Below are positions 35,829-43,559 of a stretch of DNA of 64,000 bases, in pieces. The stretch comes from CALGSZ01 sp042408955. GTDB taxonomy: Bacteria > Chloroflexota > Chloroflexia > Thermomicrobiales > UBA6265. Below the pieces are notes generated by a model. That model saw only the letters and a list, made by a program, of their open reading frames with translations, was not told where the DNA came from and made no database searches. The position numbers and the translations under genes are program-made. The DNA is taken from contig JBHOQQ010000066.1 in assembly GCA_042408955.1 (NCBI GenBank), positions 62,001 to 126,000 on the forward strand, written 5' to 3'. Each line of letters starts with the position of its first letter. The first letter of the stretch is position 1.

Positions 35829-36003
35829 GGCGGTTCCTCCCTGAAGCGAACGAAAGGCAGTGCGAGCAAATCTGCCACCTGTAGTACAAGGGAGGAAGAG
35901 GCGTGGTTCCCAGGCTGTCGTGTGTGCCGCGCGGAGCACAGGCAACGTGGCCAGGCTCGCGAACCCGGCCAAGATCCCGGCATATCTCTGCGGTAGTTCT
36001 GGG

Positions 36004-36076
<73 letters not shown>

Positions 36077-36088
36077 ATCACGCGAGTC

Positions 36089-36118
36089 ATTGTACCCCGC
36101 GGTCTCTTAAATTGTCAA
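36089..36118 (-). promoter_or_regulatory. Promoter of tRNA-Lys
   Basis: On the minus strand TTGACA (36113-36118) and TACAAT (36089-36094) are separated by 18 bases, close to the sigma-70 consensus. The tRNA 5' end lies 13 bases downstream of the -10 element. Confidence 0.8.
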
Positions 36119-36466
36119 AATCCCCAGCGCCCCAAAGAATCTCGCCGCGCGGCGAACAACCACTGCGGCCGCTACCCAAATTCCTCAGCGCACTTGGCTA
36201 TCCGGGAGTATCTTCGCAGAGAACTTCCTGCCAGGGGAAAGATTCCCCGAGGGTGAGCACTTGGACCAATAGCCCGCCCCAGGCCAACCGAACTGCCTCG
36301 CAACGCTTCCGCATCCGCGTCTCGCCCGAATCGGGTATCAGAACGTAGCACCTTCGCAGGTCGATGAGGGGAACCGAGGCTCCTTCGCTTGAGTGTGGGG
36401 CTGAAATCCTCGCGCATTCGTGGCTTTGCAGCCCTGGCCGGCTCCCGAATCCGCAAAGCATCCTGG
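36119..36466. other. Gene-free stretch
   Basis: I see no gene, RNA or repeat that I can support in these 348 bases. The open frames have protein-unlike sequence and no ribosome-binding sites. Confidence 0.5.
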
Positions 36467-37012
36467 TCAGAGTCTGAGGCCCCACAAGGCGATATTGAGA
36501 ATTATGGCGACGAAAAACTTAATGATGCCATAGGCGATGGCTGAAATGATGCCTACGCCGATCGCCTGGGCCGTCGAGAGATCCATGGATTGCCTCAAGG
36601 CGACGACGGCAGCGATGAGGAACCAGATCGTACCCACAACGGCAGGGATCCAACCGATTAGGGGGATGATTCGGAACACGCTGAGCAACTGCGGGGTATA
36701 GGCGAAACCGAGCATTCGCATTACGGTGCCAGGATTGGCGGCAGCGCTTGTGCGGAAGAGACTCGTTCCGATAACGTAGGCGACGAGCGAGAACAATGCC
36801 CAGCCGATGATGGAGCCAATGATGCCACCGATGAGACCCGTGCCACCGTCGCCTCGAAGCGAACCAAGACCGTCCGCAAGACCGGCCAAGGCGACAACGG
36901 CAAGCGCCTGGGTGGTGGCGTTGGGATCCCGCCCAACTTCCTCGAAGATGGCAGTATCCAGCCGGGCGGCCCCTTTCATGCGCTCAACGAGTGACGCGGA
37001 CGTCCCAGTCAT
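36467..37012 (-). CDS. Yip1-family membrane protein
   Basis: The 181-residue protein is a multi-spanning membrane protein of the Yip1 family. After a short cytoplasmic N-terminus (MTGTSASLVERMKGAARLD) there are about five TM segments, including GLIGGIIGSIIGWALFSLVAY and IGWIPAVVGTIWFLIAAVVAL. AGGGAGGG seven bases before ATG 37012 decides the start. The family may take part in membrane shaping or stress response; the role is unknown. Confidence 0.82.
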   Translation of the reverse strand: MTGTSASLVERMKGAARLDTAIFEEVGRDPNATTQALAVVALAGLADGLGSLRGDGGTGLIGGIIGSIIGWALFSLVAYVIGTSLFRTSAAANPGTVMRMLGFAYTPQLLSVFRIIPLIGWIPAVVGTIWFLIAAVVALRQSMDLSTAQAIGVGIISAIAYGIIKFFVAIILNIALWGLRL

Positions 37013-37107
37013 GGTGGCACCCTCCCTCCCTGTGCCCATCACGTCATGAGTATGACGTGCCGTACCATTTCCAACATGATCGTTCTCGCTGTGCGCTCTG
37101 TTACGCC

Positions 37108-38976
37108 TCATACTCCTTCCAGTGCGGCCCTCCAGAGGAGCCGCGTGTTCCAGGTCGGGAGCAGAATGTGCGGCTGAAAGCCCTGAATGTCGCTTCTCAC
37201 GAGCGTCAAATCCTGTGGGAAGCCGAACCAAAGCGCGAAGAGATCATCATTGACCGCTTGCTGCAAACGCTTCAGCGCGTTGCGCAAGCCCTCCATGCTG
37301 CGGGCAGCCAGAGCGTCCCGGATGGCATCGTCCGCGTCAGCGTTGCGATAACCTCCCGGGTTCCACCCTTGAGGGTTGTTCCGGATATCCCAATCCGAGC
37401 CGTAGAGGTCGAAATCGGTAAATCCTGGGTAGAGCGCGTAGGCGTAGGCGATGAGGTCGTAGTCGCGCGTCGATGTCCACGCCTCCACGAACCGGTCAGG
37501 CGCGAGCGCACGCACGCGCAGCGCAACGCCCACGTCTTTCAGATCCGGCACAATCGATTGCAAAACAGCCAGCAATTCTGGACGGGCGTCGTTGCGAAGA
37601 ATGGCGGTAAGTTCTAGGCGATTCCCATCGGCATCCTCAAGAACGCCGTCACCGTCCGTGTCGCTCCACCCGGCCTCGGACAAGAGGCTGCGCGCGGCGG
37701 CAACGTCGCGCGGCGGGTTCTGAACCGATGGATCATAGGCCCATGGCTGGGCAATCGTGCCGGCCCGGTCGGCGTGGATGAACCCATAGAACACCTCCCG
37801 CGCGTAGCGCTCGCGATCGATCGCGAGCGAGAGTGCGCGCCGGACCCGGACATCCTTGAATAGGTCGCGTGGCTTGCGCGCAGGATTGTCGAAGTTGAAC
37901 GCTGCGAACATGACTGATGCCGAGTTGGAGACGTACAGTCGCCCAGGCGTATCGGCGGCGAGCGGTAGGTCGGCTGGACGGACCGGCCAGAGCAGGTCGG
38001 ATTGTCCTGTCTTCCAGGCGTTGATCCGTGCCTCGCGGTCTCCGCTCCATGTCAGTGTGAGATCCTCGGCATACGGACGTCCGGCCCAATACCGCTTCCA
38101 GCGCGACAGCGTGATCTGCTGCTCATTGCGCTTTTCAATCGCCCAAGGGCCAGTGCCGAGCGGAGGGTTTTTGCGCCAGTTGAAGCCACTGAGCGTTCGC
38201 TCGCCTGCCGGGCGGGACTCCCAATAGTCGAGGTATTGCTTGCGCTGAATGATGAACTGGCTGGATGCATTGAGCAGCCAGTTTCCGTCCGGCTCGGTGA
38301 GGGTCACCTTGACGCCATATTTGCCGTCGGTTTCCGCCGACGCCATCGTCGTGAATAAATTGCGCACCGCGCTATCGAGATCGTCGCGATACACGTACAG
38401 CGAAAAAACAACGTCGCGGGAGGTAAGCTCAGTGCCATCGTGCCACCGCACGTTCTTTCTCAGGTGGTAGGTGATGACGGTGTGGTCGTCGTTCCATTCC
38501 CAGCTTTCCGCAAGCCATGGTCGAGGCTCCATCGTGACCTCATCGATCCAAACGAGCGGATCGAGGTAGCTGACCATGATTTGTAGGTCCTGGCGGAACG
38601 CGGCCGGGCTAAAGTCGCTGTTGTCGCCACTGGCAAGCATCAGCGTCAGGCTGCCCCCTTCCACAGGGACGCCAGAGTAGGTTGGGCGAGGCTCCCGAAT
38701 CACCTCAAGTGCTCCGAAGCGCTCGGAACCCGCAGGCACCACGGGCGTGGCTGCGGGTGTCGCCGCGGCGCTGGGCGTCGCGTCCTGGTGTGCAGAACGC
38801 GCATGGGTTGCGGGAAGCTGGGGAGCGGCCGCGGTGCGTTGTGGTGCGGTGACCTCGCGAGCGAGTGCTCCCAGCGGAGCGATAGCGGCACCCAGCAAGA
38901 GCGAGCGGCGGCTGAAGGTGATGGTGGGGCGAGTTGTGTCGTTATCCGGACCGTTGTGGCAGGCGTCTGGTTGCAA
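37108..38976 (-). CDS. ABC transporter solute-binding protein, family 5 (peptide/nickel type)
   Basis: The 622-residue protein has a Tat-type signal (TFSRRSLLLGAAIAPLGALA), a low-complexity Ala/Pro/Thr spacer and the family-5 fold: LASGDNSDFSPAAF, WLAESWEWNDDHTVITYHLR, NVRWHDGTELTSRDVVFS and the C-terminal WFGFPQDLTLVRSD. It binds an oligopeptide or similar ligand outside the membrane. TTG at 38976 is favoured as the start because GGAGGG lies eight bases upstream; ATG at 39021 is upstream in frame. No permease or ATPase is adjacent, so it is an orphan receptor. Confidence 0.85.
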   Translation of the reverse strand: MQPDACHNGPDNDTTRPTITFSRRSLLLGAAIAPLGALAREVTAPQRTAAAPQLPATHARSAHQDATPSAAATPAATPVVPAGSERFGALEVIREPRPTYSGVPVEGGSLTLMLASGDNSDFSPAAFRQDLQIMVSYLDPLVWIDEVTMEPRPWLAESWEWNDDHTVITYHLRKNVRWHDGTELTSRDVVFSLYVYRDDLDSAVRNLFTTMASAETDGKYGVKVTLTEPDGNWLLNASSQFIIQRKQYLDYWESRPAGERTLSGFNWRKNPPLGTGPWAIEKRNEQQITLSRWKRYWAGRPYAEDLTLTWSGDREARINAWKTGQSDLLWPVRPADLPLAADTPGRLYVSNSASVMFAAFNFDNPARKPRDLFKDVRVRRALSLAIDRERYAREVFYGFIHADRAGTIAQPWAYDPSVQNPPRDVAAARSLLSEAGWSDTDGDGVLEDADGNRLELTAILRNDARPELLAVLQSIVPDLKDVGVALRVRALAPDRFVEAWTSTRDYDLIAYAYALYPGFTDFDLYGSDWDIRNNPQGWNPGGYRNADADDAIRDALAARSMEGLRNALKRLQQAVNDDLFALWFGFPQDLTLVRSDIQGFQPHILLPTWNTRLLWRAALEGV

Positions 38977-39138
38977 TCGAAGAACCCTCCTCAGGTGCAG
39001 ACGAGCGACAGCACGCGTCATCTTGAGCCATGGCCCGCGCGCACGTCCGGAGATCGCGCGCGATGCGGCTCACGTCAGTATAGGCTGGCCGCGTGGAGCA
39101 ACGAGAACGATCACGAGCAGCCAAGGCGACCGCGCCGC

Positions 39139-40794
39139 TCACGCGTCAGTCGGGCTGTGGACGATGACGCGCGGTTGCTCCGTGAGCGACACGCGTTGTG
39201 CTCCGTTGCCAGGCGCCAAGGTGCCGTCAGGCAGGAGGGCGCCGGGATCACGCTCGCCGCGGATGACGTACCGGGCGATATCCCAGAGTTGCTCTCGGAA
39301 CCATTTGGCGACGTCATCGGCTTCGACAGTGCGCCGCAGGTTCTCAGCGCGGCGGCGGCGCTCGGAGAGGGGCATGGTGATCGCCTGGTAAATCGCTTCT
39401 GCAGTCCCTTCGATATCGGCTGGGGAGATGATGAGCGCATCCTCGCCAAGCTGGCTTGCCGCGCCCGCACCTTCCGAGAGGATCAGCACCCCATTGCGCT
39501 CATTGAGCAGGCACCCCTCTTTGGCCACCAGGTTCATGCCGTCGATGATCGAATTGACCAGCAGCACGTCGTACCACTTCATCGCGGCCAAGGCACGGGG
39601 ATAGTTCTCACCCATGATCACGTGGATCGGCTGCCATCCCGTTTCGACATTGGCATAGCGAGCGTTGATGCGGAACACGATCTCGCTAATGTCCTTCAGG
39701 TAATCCTGATACTCCTCGACGTCCAACCGGGAGGGGACCATGATGGCGACGAAATTCACGCGGCCCCGATATTCTGGATGAGCCTCCAAGAAGCGGTCGA
39801 ACGCTTGGAAGCCGCGAACGATATTTTTGCTCGGTTCGGCGCGATCCACGCGCAGAACGGTGAATTCGTTGAGATGTTGTGGGAGGTAGACCTCGTGGCG
39901 GCGGGCCTCCTTGCCGTAGGCGACACGGCGTACGGCTTCCACGTCAATGGAGATGGGATAGGCGCGAACTTCGATGCGCCGTCCATTCCAGATCACGCCT
40001 CGCCCCGCGTAGTCAATCTTCGCTCCCGGCACATACGCCTCGCAGGTGTACATGAAGGATCGAGCATGCTCTCGGGTTTGGAATCCCACGATGTCGTTGC
40101 CAAGCATGCCTTCACAGATCGCGCGGCGAATCTTCAGTGGCAGCAGGCGCCAGTAGTCCGGGTCTGGCCACGGGATATGAATGAACATTTGCAGGATGGC
40201 GTCGGGCTGGCGTTCTCGGATAAAGCCGGCGCAGAGGTAGAGGTGATAGTCCTGGAGCATGATGATCGGTTTCGGATCGCAGTGCTGGCTTGCGGCCAGG
40301 ATCTCCTCTGCAAAGAGCCGGTTGACCACGACGTAGCCGTTTTCCCACGCATCCCAGGTTTCGGCCGTGATGTCCGGAGCGCGGGGCGTATCCCAGAGGT
40401 AATGTTGCAGGAACCAGAGCAACGGATTACTGATGACGTTGTAGTACTTGAAATATGCCTCAGGGGAGGGCAGCACGAAACGGACGCGGAATTCCGGACG
40501 AGGACCTGGTGGGCTGATCAGTGCTTCTCCACGCTGAGCCGCTAGCTCCGCCCTGAGGCGGTCTCCTTCGGTCATCGCGCAGGCGATCCAGATTGGCTGA
40601 TGCTCCCGCGCGATGGCACTGACGGCAGTGACAACGCCGCCGCTTCCCTTCCGGGACGTAAATTGACCATCGCCTTCGAGGGTGAAGGTCACCGGTCCAC
40701 GATTGGAAGCGATGATCAGCGTCCGGCCCGCGAGGAGACGGTCGGGATCATCCATCGTCGGGTCCGGCGTGTCGATTGATGTCGGCGTCCGCAC
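39139..40794 (-). CDS. otsA: Trehalose-6-phosphate synthase
   Basis: This 551-residue GT20 enzyme makes trehalose 6-phosphate from UDP-glucose (or another NDP-glucose) and glucose 6-phosphate, as part of compatible-solute synthesis. Motifs include SNRGPVTF near the N-terminus, QDYHLYL, IHIPWPDP, RVDRAEPSKNI (nucleotide-sugar binding), and the C-terminal SIIDGMNLVAKEG with GAGAASQLG. GTG at 40794 is preceded by AAAGGAGA at the right distance; ATG in MDDPDRLL is an alternative. No otsB phosphatase is adjacent. Confidence 0.93.
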   Translation of the reverse strand: MRTPTSIDTPDPTMDDPDRLLAGRTLIIASNRGPVTFTLEGDGQFTSRKGSGGVVTAVSAIAREHQPIWIACAMTEGDRLRAELAAQRGEALISPPGPRPEFRVRFVLPSPEAYFKYYNVISNPLLWFLQHYLWDTPRAPDITAETWDAWENGYVVVNRLFAEEILAASQHCDPKPIIMLQDYHLYLCAGFIRERQPDAILQMFIHIPWPDPDYWRLLPLKIRRAICEGMLGNDIVGFQTREHARSFMYTCEAYVPGAKIDYAGRGVIWNGRRIEVRAYPISIDVEAVRRVAYGKEARRHEVYLPQHLNEFTVLRVDRAEPSKNIVRGFQAFDRFLEAHPEYRGRVNFVAIMVPSRLDVEEYQDYLKDISEIVFRINARYANVETGWQPIHVIMGENYPRALAAMKWYDVLLVNSIIDGMNLVAKEGCLLNERNGVLILSEGAGAASQLGEDALIISPADIEGTAEAIYQAITMPLSERRRRAENLRRTVEADDVAKWFREQLWDIARYVIRGERDPGALLPDGTLAPGNGAQRVSLTEQPRVIVHSPTDA

Positions 40795-40994
40795 GGGCCC
40801 ATCTCCTTTCTGATTGGACGTCTCGGAGCGAACACTCGCACGCACCCGCGGGTGTTGCCCCGTCGCAGCGAGGCGCGCCGGTGAGAGCGGTGGCGCCTGG
40901 AGTTGCCGGGCACACGAACATTATGCCCTACTTTCGCCCAGATGTGGGAGTGAGAAGCGCCTGGTCACCCGGAGAGTCAGAGAGTTGGCAATCC

Positions 40995-41003
40995 TGGTAC
41001 AAT
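40995..41003 (+). promoter_or_regulatory. Extended -10 promoter for the zinc-ribbon gene
   Basis: TGGTACAAT is an extended -10 element with no clear -35. Transcription would start near 41010, about 45 bases before the zinc-ribbon ATG. Confidence 0.4.
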
Positions 41004-41054
41004 GCCCCCTGAACGAACGAAGGTGGCCCAGGACGTGGAGGTGGGCCTGCTGCG

Positions 41055-41393
41055 ATGGCGGCGATGCACACAGTCCAGTCCGAGCGACGACGGTGCCCCT
41101 GGTGCGGAAGCACAGACACCCGGCTCGTCCAGCGCGGATATACTGGCCCAACCGATGAGGTTGACCAGTATTTCACCTGCGCGGCGTGCGGCAAGGTGAC
41201 CTATGAACTGGTAGCAAAGACCGCCCGGGAGATGCGCCTTGGGCGCTTTCGGCCCGGCGGGATCTACAAGGATCATGTGCATCACACCCGCTACCAGGTG
41301 AGCCGCGTGCTCAAGGTTGGATTAAACGAATATCTTATCTACCTGAAGCCGATCGTTGGTCAGGAGGCTGCTTCAGGAGCAACCAATTCGTAA
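41055..41393 (+). CDS. Conserved zinc-ribbon protein
   Basis: The 112-residue protein carries two zinc-binding pairs, CPWC near residue 14 and CAAC near residue 42, then the conserved blocks YTGPTDEVDQYFTC and TAREMRLGRF. This small protein type is frequent in Chloroflexota; no activity is known. ATG at 41055 or 41064 could start it. It lies 203 bases upstream of the thiamine riboswitch, in the same direction. Confidence 0.8.
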   Translation: MAAMHTVQSERRRCPWCGSTDTRLVQRGYTGPTDEVDQYFTCAACGKVTYELVAKTAREMRLGRFRPGGIYKDHVHHTRYQVSRVLKVGLNEYLIYLKPIVGQEAASGATNS

Positions 41394-41596
41394 CCCGCGA
41401 GGACGTTGCCTCGGTTCCCCGTGCAAGGTCAGACTTGCCAGGCGCTGAAAGCGGTGCTTTCCCTGATACGTGCCGTTCCGGGATCCGGAGGTGGCTTGCC
41501 TATGTCACGGGTCCCAGTTCGCCACGCAGGCAGTCTCCCGGCCAGTTGACGCGGAAGCCGTCTTCCGAGTAGCCTGGCGGGCAACAATCGAAGAAT

Positions 41597-41746
41597 GCCG
41601 CAACGGGAGCTCGGTGAGCCGGGCTGAGAGGGTGGCCATTCGAAGCAGCGGTAAAACGGCGTTGTGCGGTGCCCGCGTCGTAAGAGCGTTGCTTCCTTCC
41701 ACCGACCGTCGAACCTGATCAGGGTAATGCCTGCGCAGGAAGCGTC
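41597..41746 (+). promoter_or_regulatory. TPP riboswitch
   Basis: The conserved boxes of the thiamine pyrophosphate aptamer are visible: CGGGAGC, GGGCTGAGAGG, a long P3 arm of about 60 bases, then ACCTGATC and GGGTAATGCCTGCGCAGG. The order and spacing fit the class except for the extended P3. The next gene is a THI5/NMT1-type binding protein starting at 41801, whose ribosome-binding site lies 40 bases after the aptamer. Boundaries are approximate. Confidence 0.93.
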
Positions 41747-41800
41747 GTGCTCTTCCGGGCTCCCTCACGCGCCCCACGTGGGCATCGGAGGAGCCAGGAA

Positions 41801-42838
41801 ATGAATGTTGTCCCAAGTGGCTTCGATCGCCGGCAATTCATTCGCGGTTTGGCCGGGCTCGGGCTTGGCTTCAGTGGTGTTGGCGCCGGAGCAGCCCACC
41901 GCATCGCCCGGGCAGCCGAGTCGGTCACCCTGGCACTGGACTGGTATCCCAACGCGAATCACGCCGGATTGTTCCTCGCTCAAGAGCGCGGCTATTTCCG
42001 TGCTGAGGCACTGACCGTCGATCTCTATACGCCCTCTGATCCCACGACGGTTCTGCAGACCGTCGGTGCCGGGAAGGATGATTTCGGTATCTCCTACCAG
42101 ACCGATGTGCTGCTGGCCCGTGCCCAAGATGTGCCGGTCGTCTCGGTGGCTGCGCTCGTGCAGCATCCGTTGCTCGGCGTGATGAGCTTGAAAGAGCGGG
42201 GAATCACCCGTCCGCGTGATCTGGCTGGCAAGACTGTGGGGTATCCTGGAATTCCCAGCCAAGAAGCGTTCCTGGCGACCATGCTCGAAACGGACGGCAC
42301 CCGGCTCAGCGACGTCACGCTCATCAATGTCGGATTCAATCTCGTGCCCGCTGTGATCTCCGGCAGGGTGGACGCCGTGATGGGTGCCTACTGGACTCAT
42401 GAGACGATCCTGGCCGAGCGCGAGGGATACGAGGTCTCGCTGATGCGGGTTGAATCGTGGGGGGTGCCAGATTACTACGAACTCGTGCTAGTGACTGGCG
42501 AAGAAGTCATCGCATCGCGGCCTGGCGTGATTCGGGCGCTATTGAACGCGACGCAGCGAGGCTATCTTGATGCCATCGAGGAGCCGGATGCAGCGCTCGA
42601 CGCCCTTGCCAAGGCGTATGAGGGCATCGACCGCGAGGTCGAGGAGCGAGGGCTGGAGTTACTCATCCCGGTCTGGACCGATGGCGGCATCCGCTTTGGC
42701 ACGCAGAAGGCGGAGCGCTGGGAGGCGTATGCGAGCTGGATGAAGTCCCGTGACTTGATCCCGGCCGATCTTGACGTCTCCAAGGCATTCACAACCGAGT
42801 TTCTGCCGGATGCTCATGGGACGCCGGTAGCGACCTAA
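41801..42838 (+). CDS. THI5/NMT1-type thiamine-precursor binding protein (ThiY-like)
   Basis: The 345-residue ABC receptor likely binds a thiamine pyrimidine precursor such as formylaminopyrimidine. It has a Tat-type signal (DRRQFIRGLAGLGLG), then VTLALDWYPNANHAGLFLAQE, the DFGISYQTD loop, and VGYPGIPSQEAFL. The start ATG at 41801 has GGAGGAG about 10 bases upstream. Control by the TPP riboswitch just upstream supports this function more strongly than sequence alone. No permease or ATPase follows, so the importer must be completed elsewhere. Confidence 0.9.
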   Translation: MNVVPSGFDRRQFIRGLAGLGLGFSGVGAGAAHRIARAAESVTLALDWYPNANHAGLFLAQERGYFRAEALTVDLYTPSDPTTVLQTVGAGKDDFGISYQTDVLLARAQDVPVVSVAALVQHPLLGVMSLKERGITRPRDLAGKTVGYPGIPSQEAFLATMLETDGTRLSDVTLINVGFNLVPAVISGRVDAVMGAYWTHETILAEREGYEVSLMRVESWGVPDYYELVLVTGEEVIASRPGVIRALLNATQRGYLDAIEEPDAALDALAKAYEGIDREVEERGLELLIPVWTDGGIRFGTQKAERWEAYASWMKSRDLIPADLDVSKAFTTEFLPDAHGTPVAT

Positions 42839-42952
42839 ACTGGTACCCTCGCCTGAGCCTCTGCTACTGGTACGCAGGAGCGTTGACTCTCGTGTGGCCG
42901 TGGCCAGCGCTCGCTACGACCGTGGCGGACTTACCGTGCTTCCGTGGTGATC

Positions 42953-42961
42953 TGCTATGAT
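42953..42961 (+). promoter_or_regulatory. Extended -10 promoter of mscL
   Basis: TGCTATGAT is an extended -10 element; TTACCG at 42931-42936 is a poor -35 at 19 bases. The mscL start codon follows about 75 bases on. Confidence 0.4.
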
Positions 42962-43038
42962 GCTGGCTCACATACGAACGCGAGTCCGCGGATTGCCGGG
43001 AGCCGTCGTGCGTCTCAAACGAGATCGGGGAGGCAACC

Positions 43039-43467
43039 ATGGGAGGGGTGCTGCGGGAGTTTCGCCAGTTTCTGCTGCGGGGGAACGTCCTCGACTTGGC
43101 GGTGGCCGTGGTCATCGGCGCCGCATTTACCACGGTCGTCAATTCGCTGGTTACTGATCTTCTTACGCCGCTCATCGCGGCGATTGTCAGCGCGCCCAAT
43201 TTTTCCGAGCTAGATTTCACCATCAACGAGAGCCGGTTTACCTACGGCAATTTTCTCAACGCGCTGATCAATTTCGTGCTCGTAGCCGCCGCGATCTTCT
43301 TCTTCGTGGTCAAGCCAGTGAATATGTTCATGGCCCGGATACGCCGCGGAGAGACTCCGCCGGACCCGACCACCCGGCCCTGTCCTGAATGCCTGGCCGA
43401 AGTACCGATCGCCGCGAAGCGTTGTATGTACTGCACGCAACCGCTGCCGCCTCTTGCGAACGCTTAA
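43039..43467 (+). CDS. mscL: Large-conductance mechanosensitive channel
   Basis: The 142-residue MscL opens under membrane tension and releases solutes after osmotic downshock. The amphipathic N-terminus (MGGVLREFRQFLLRGNVLDL) leads to TM1 (AVVIGAAFTTVVNSLVTDLLTPLI), an extracellular loop, and TM2 (NFVLVAAAIFFFVVKPVN). The C-terminus carries a CPEC...CMYC zinc-ribbon knuckle, an extension known in some phyla but absent in E. coli. It starts after a promoter at about 42956. Confidence 0.93.
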   Translation: MGGVLREFRQFLLRGNVLDLAVAVVIGAAFTTVVNSLVTDLLTPLIAAIVSAPNFSELDFTINESRFTYGNFLNALINFVLVAAAIFFFVVKPVNMFMARIRRGETPPDPTTRPCPECLAEVPIAAKRCMYCTQPLPPLANA

Positions 43468-43559
43468 CTGGAGAGCGCATACAGTTCTCCACCGGATTGC
43501 TTACCGGCTCGCACGCGCCTTGGCCAAGACTGCGGCAAATGACCGAGCCGGTCTAACCG

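Noticed and set aside
38788..40545. Long plus-strand frame of 585 residues opposite otsA and the family-5 receptor.
   Set aside because: It is a GC-driven shadow of clear minus-strand genes with recognised motifs.
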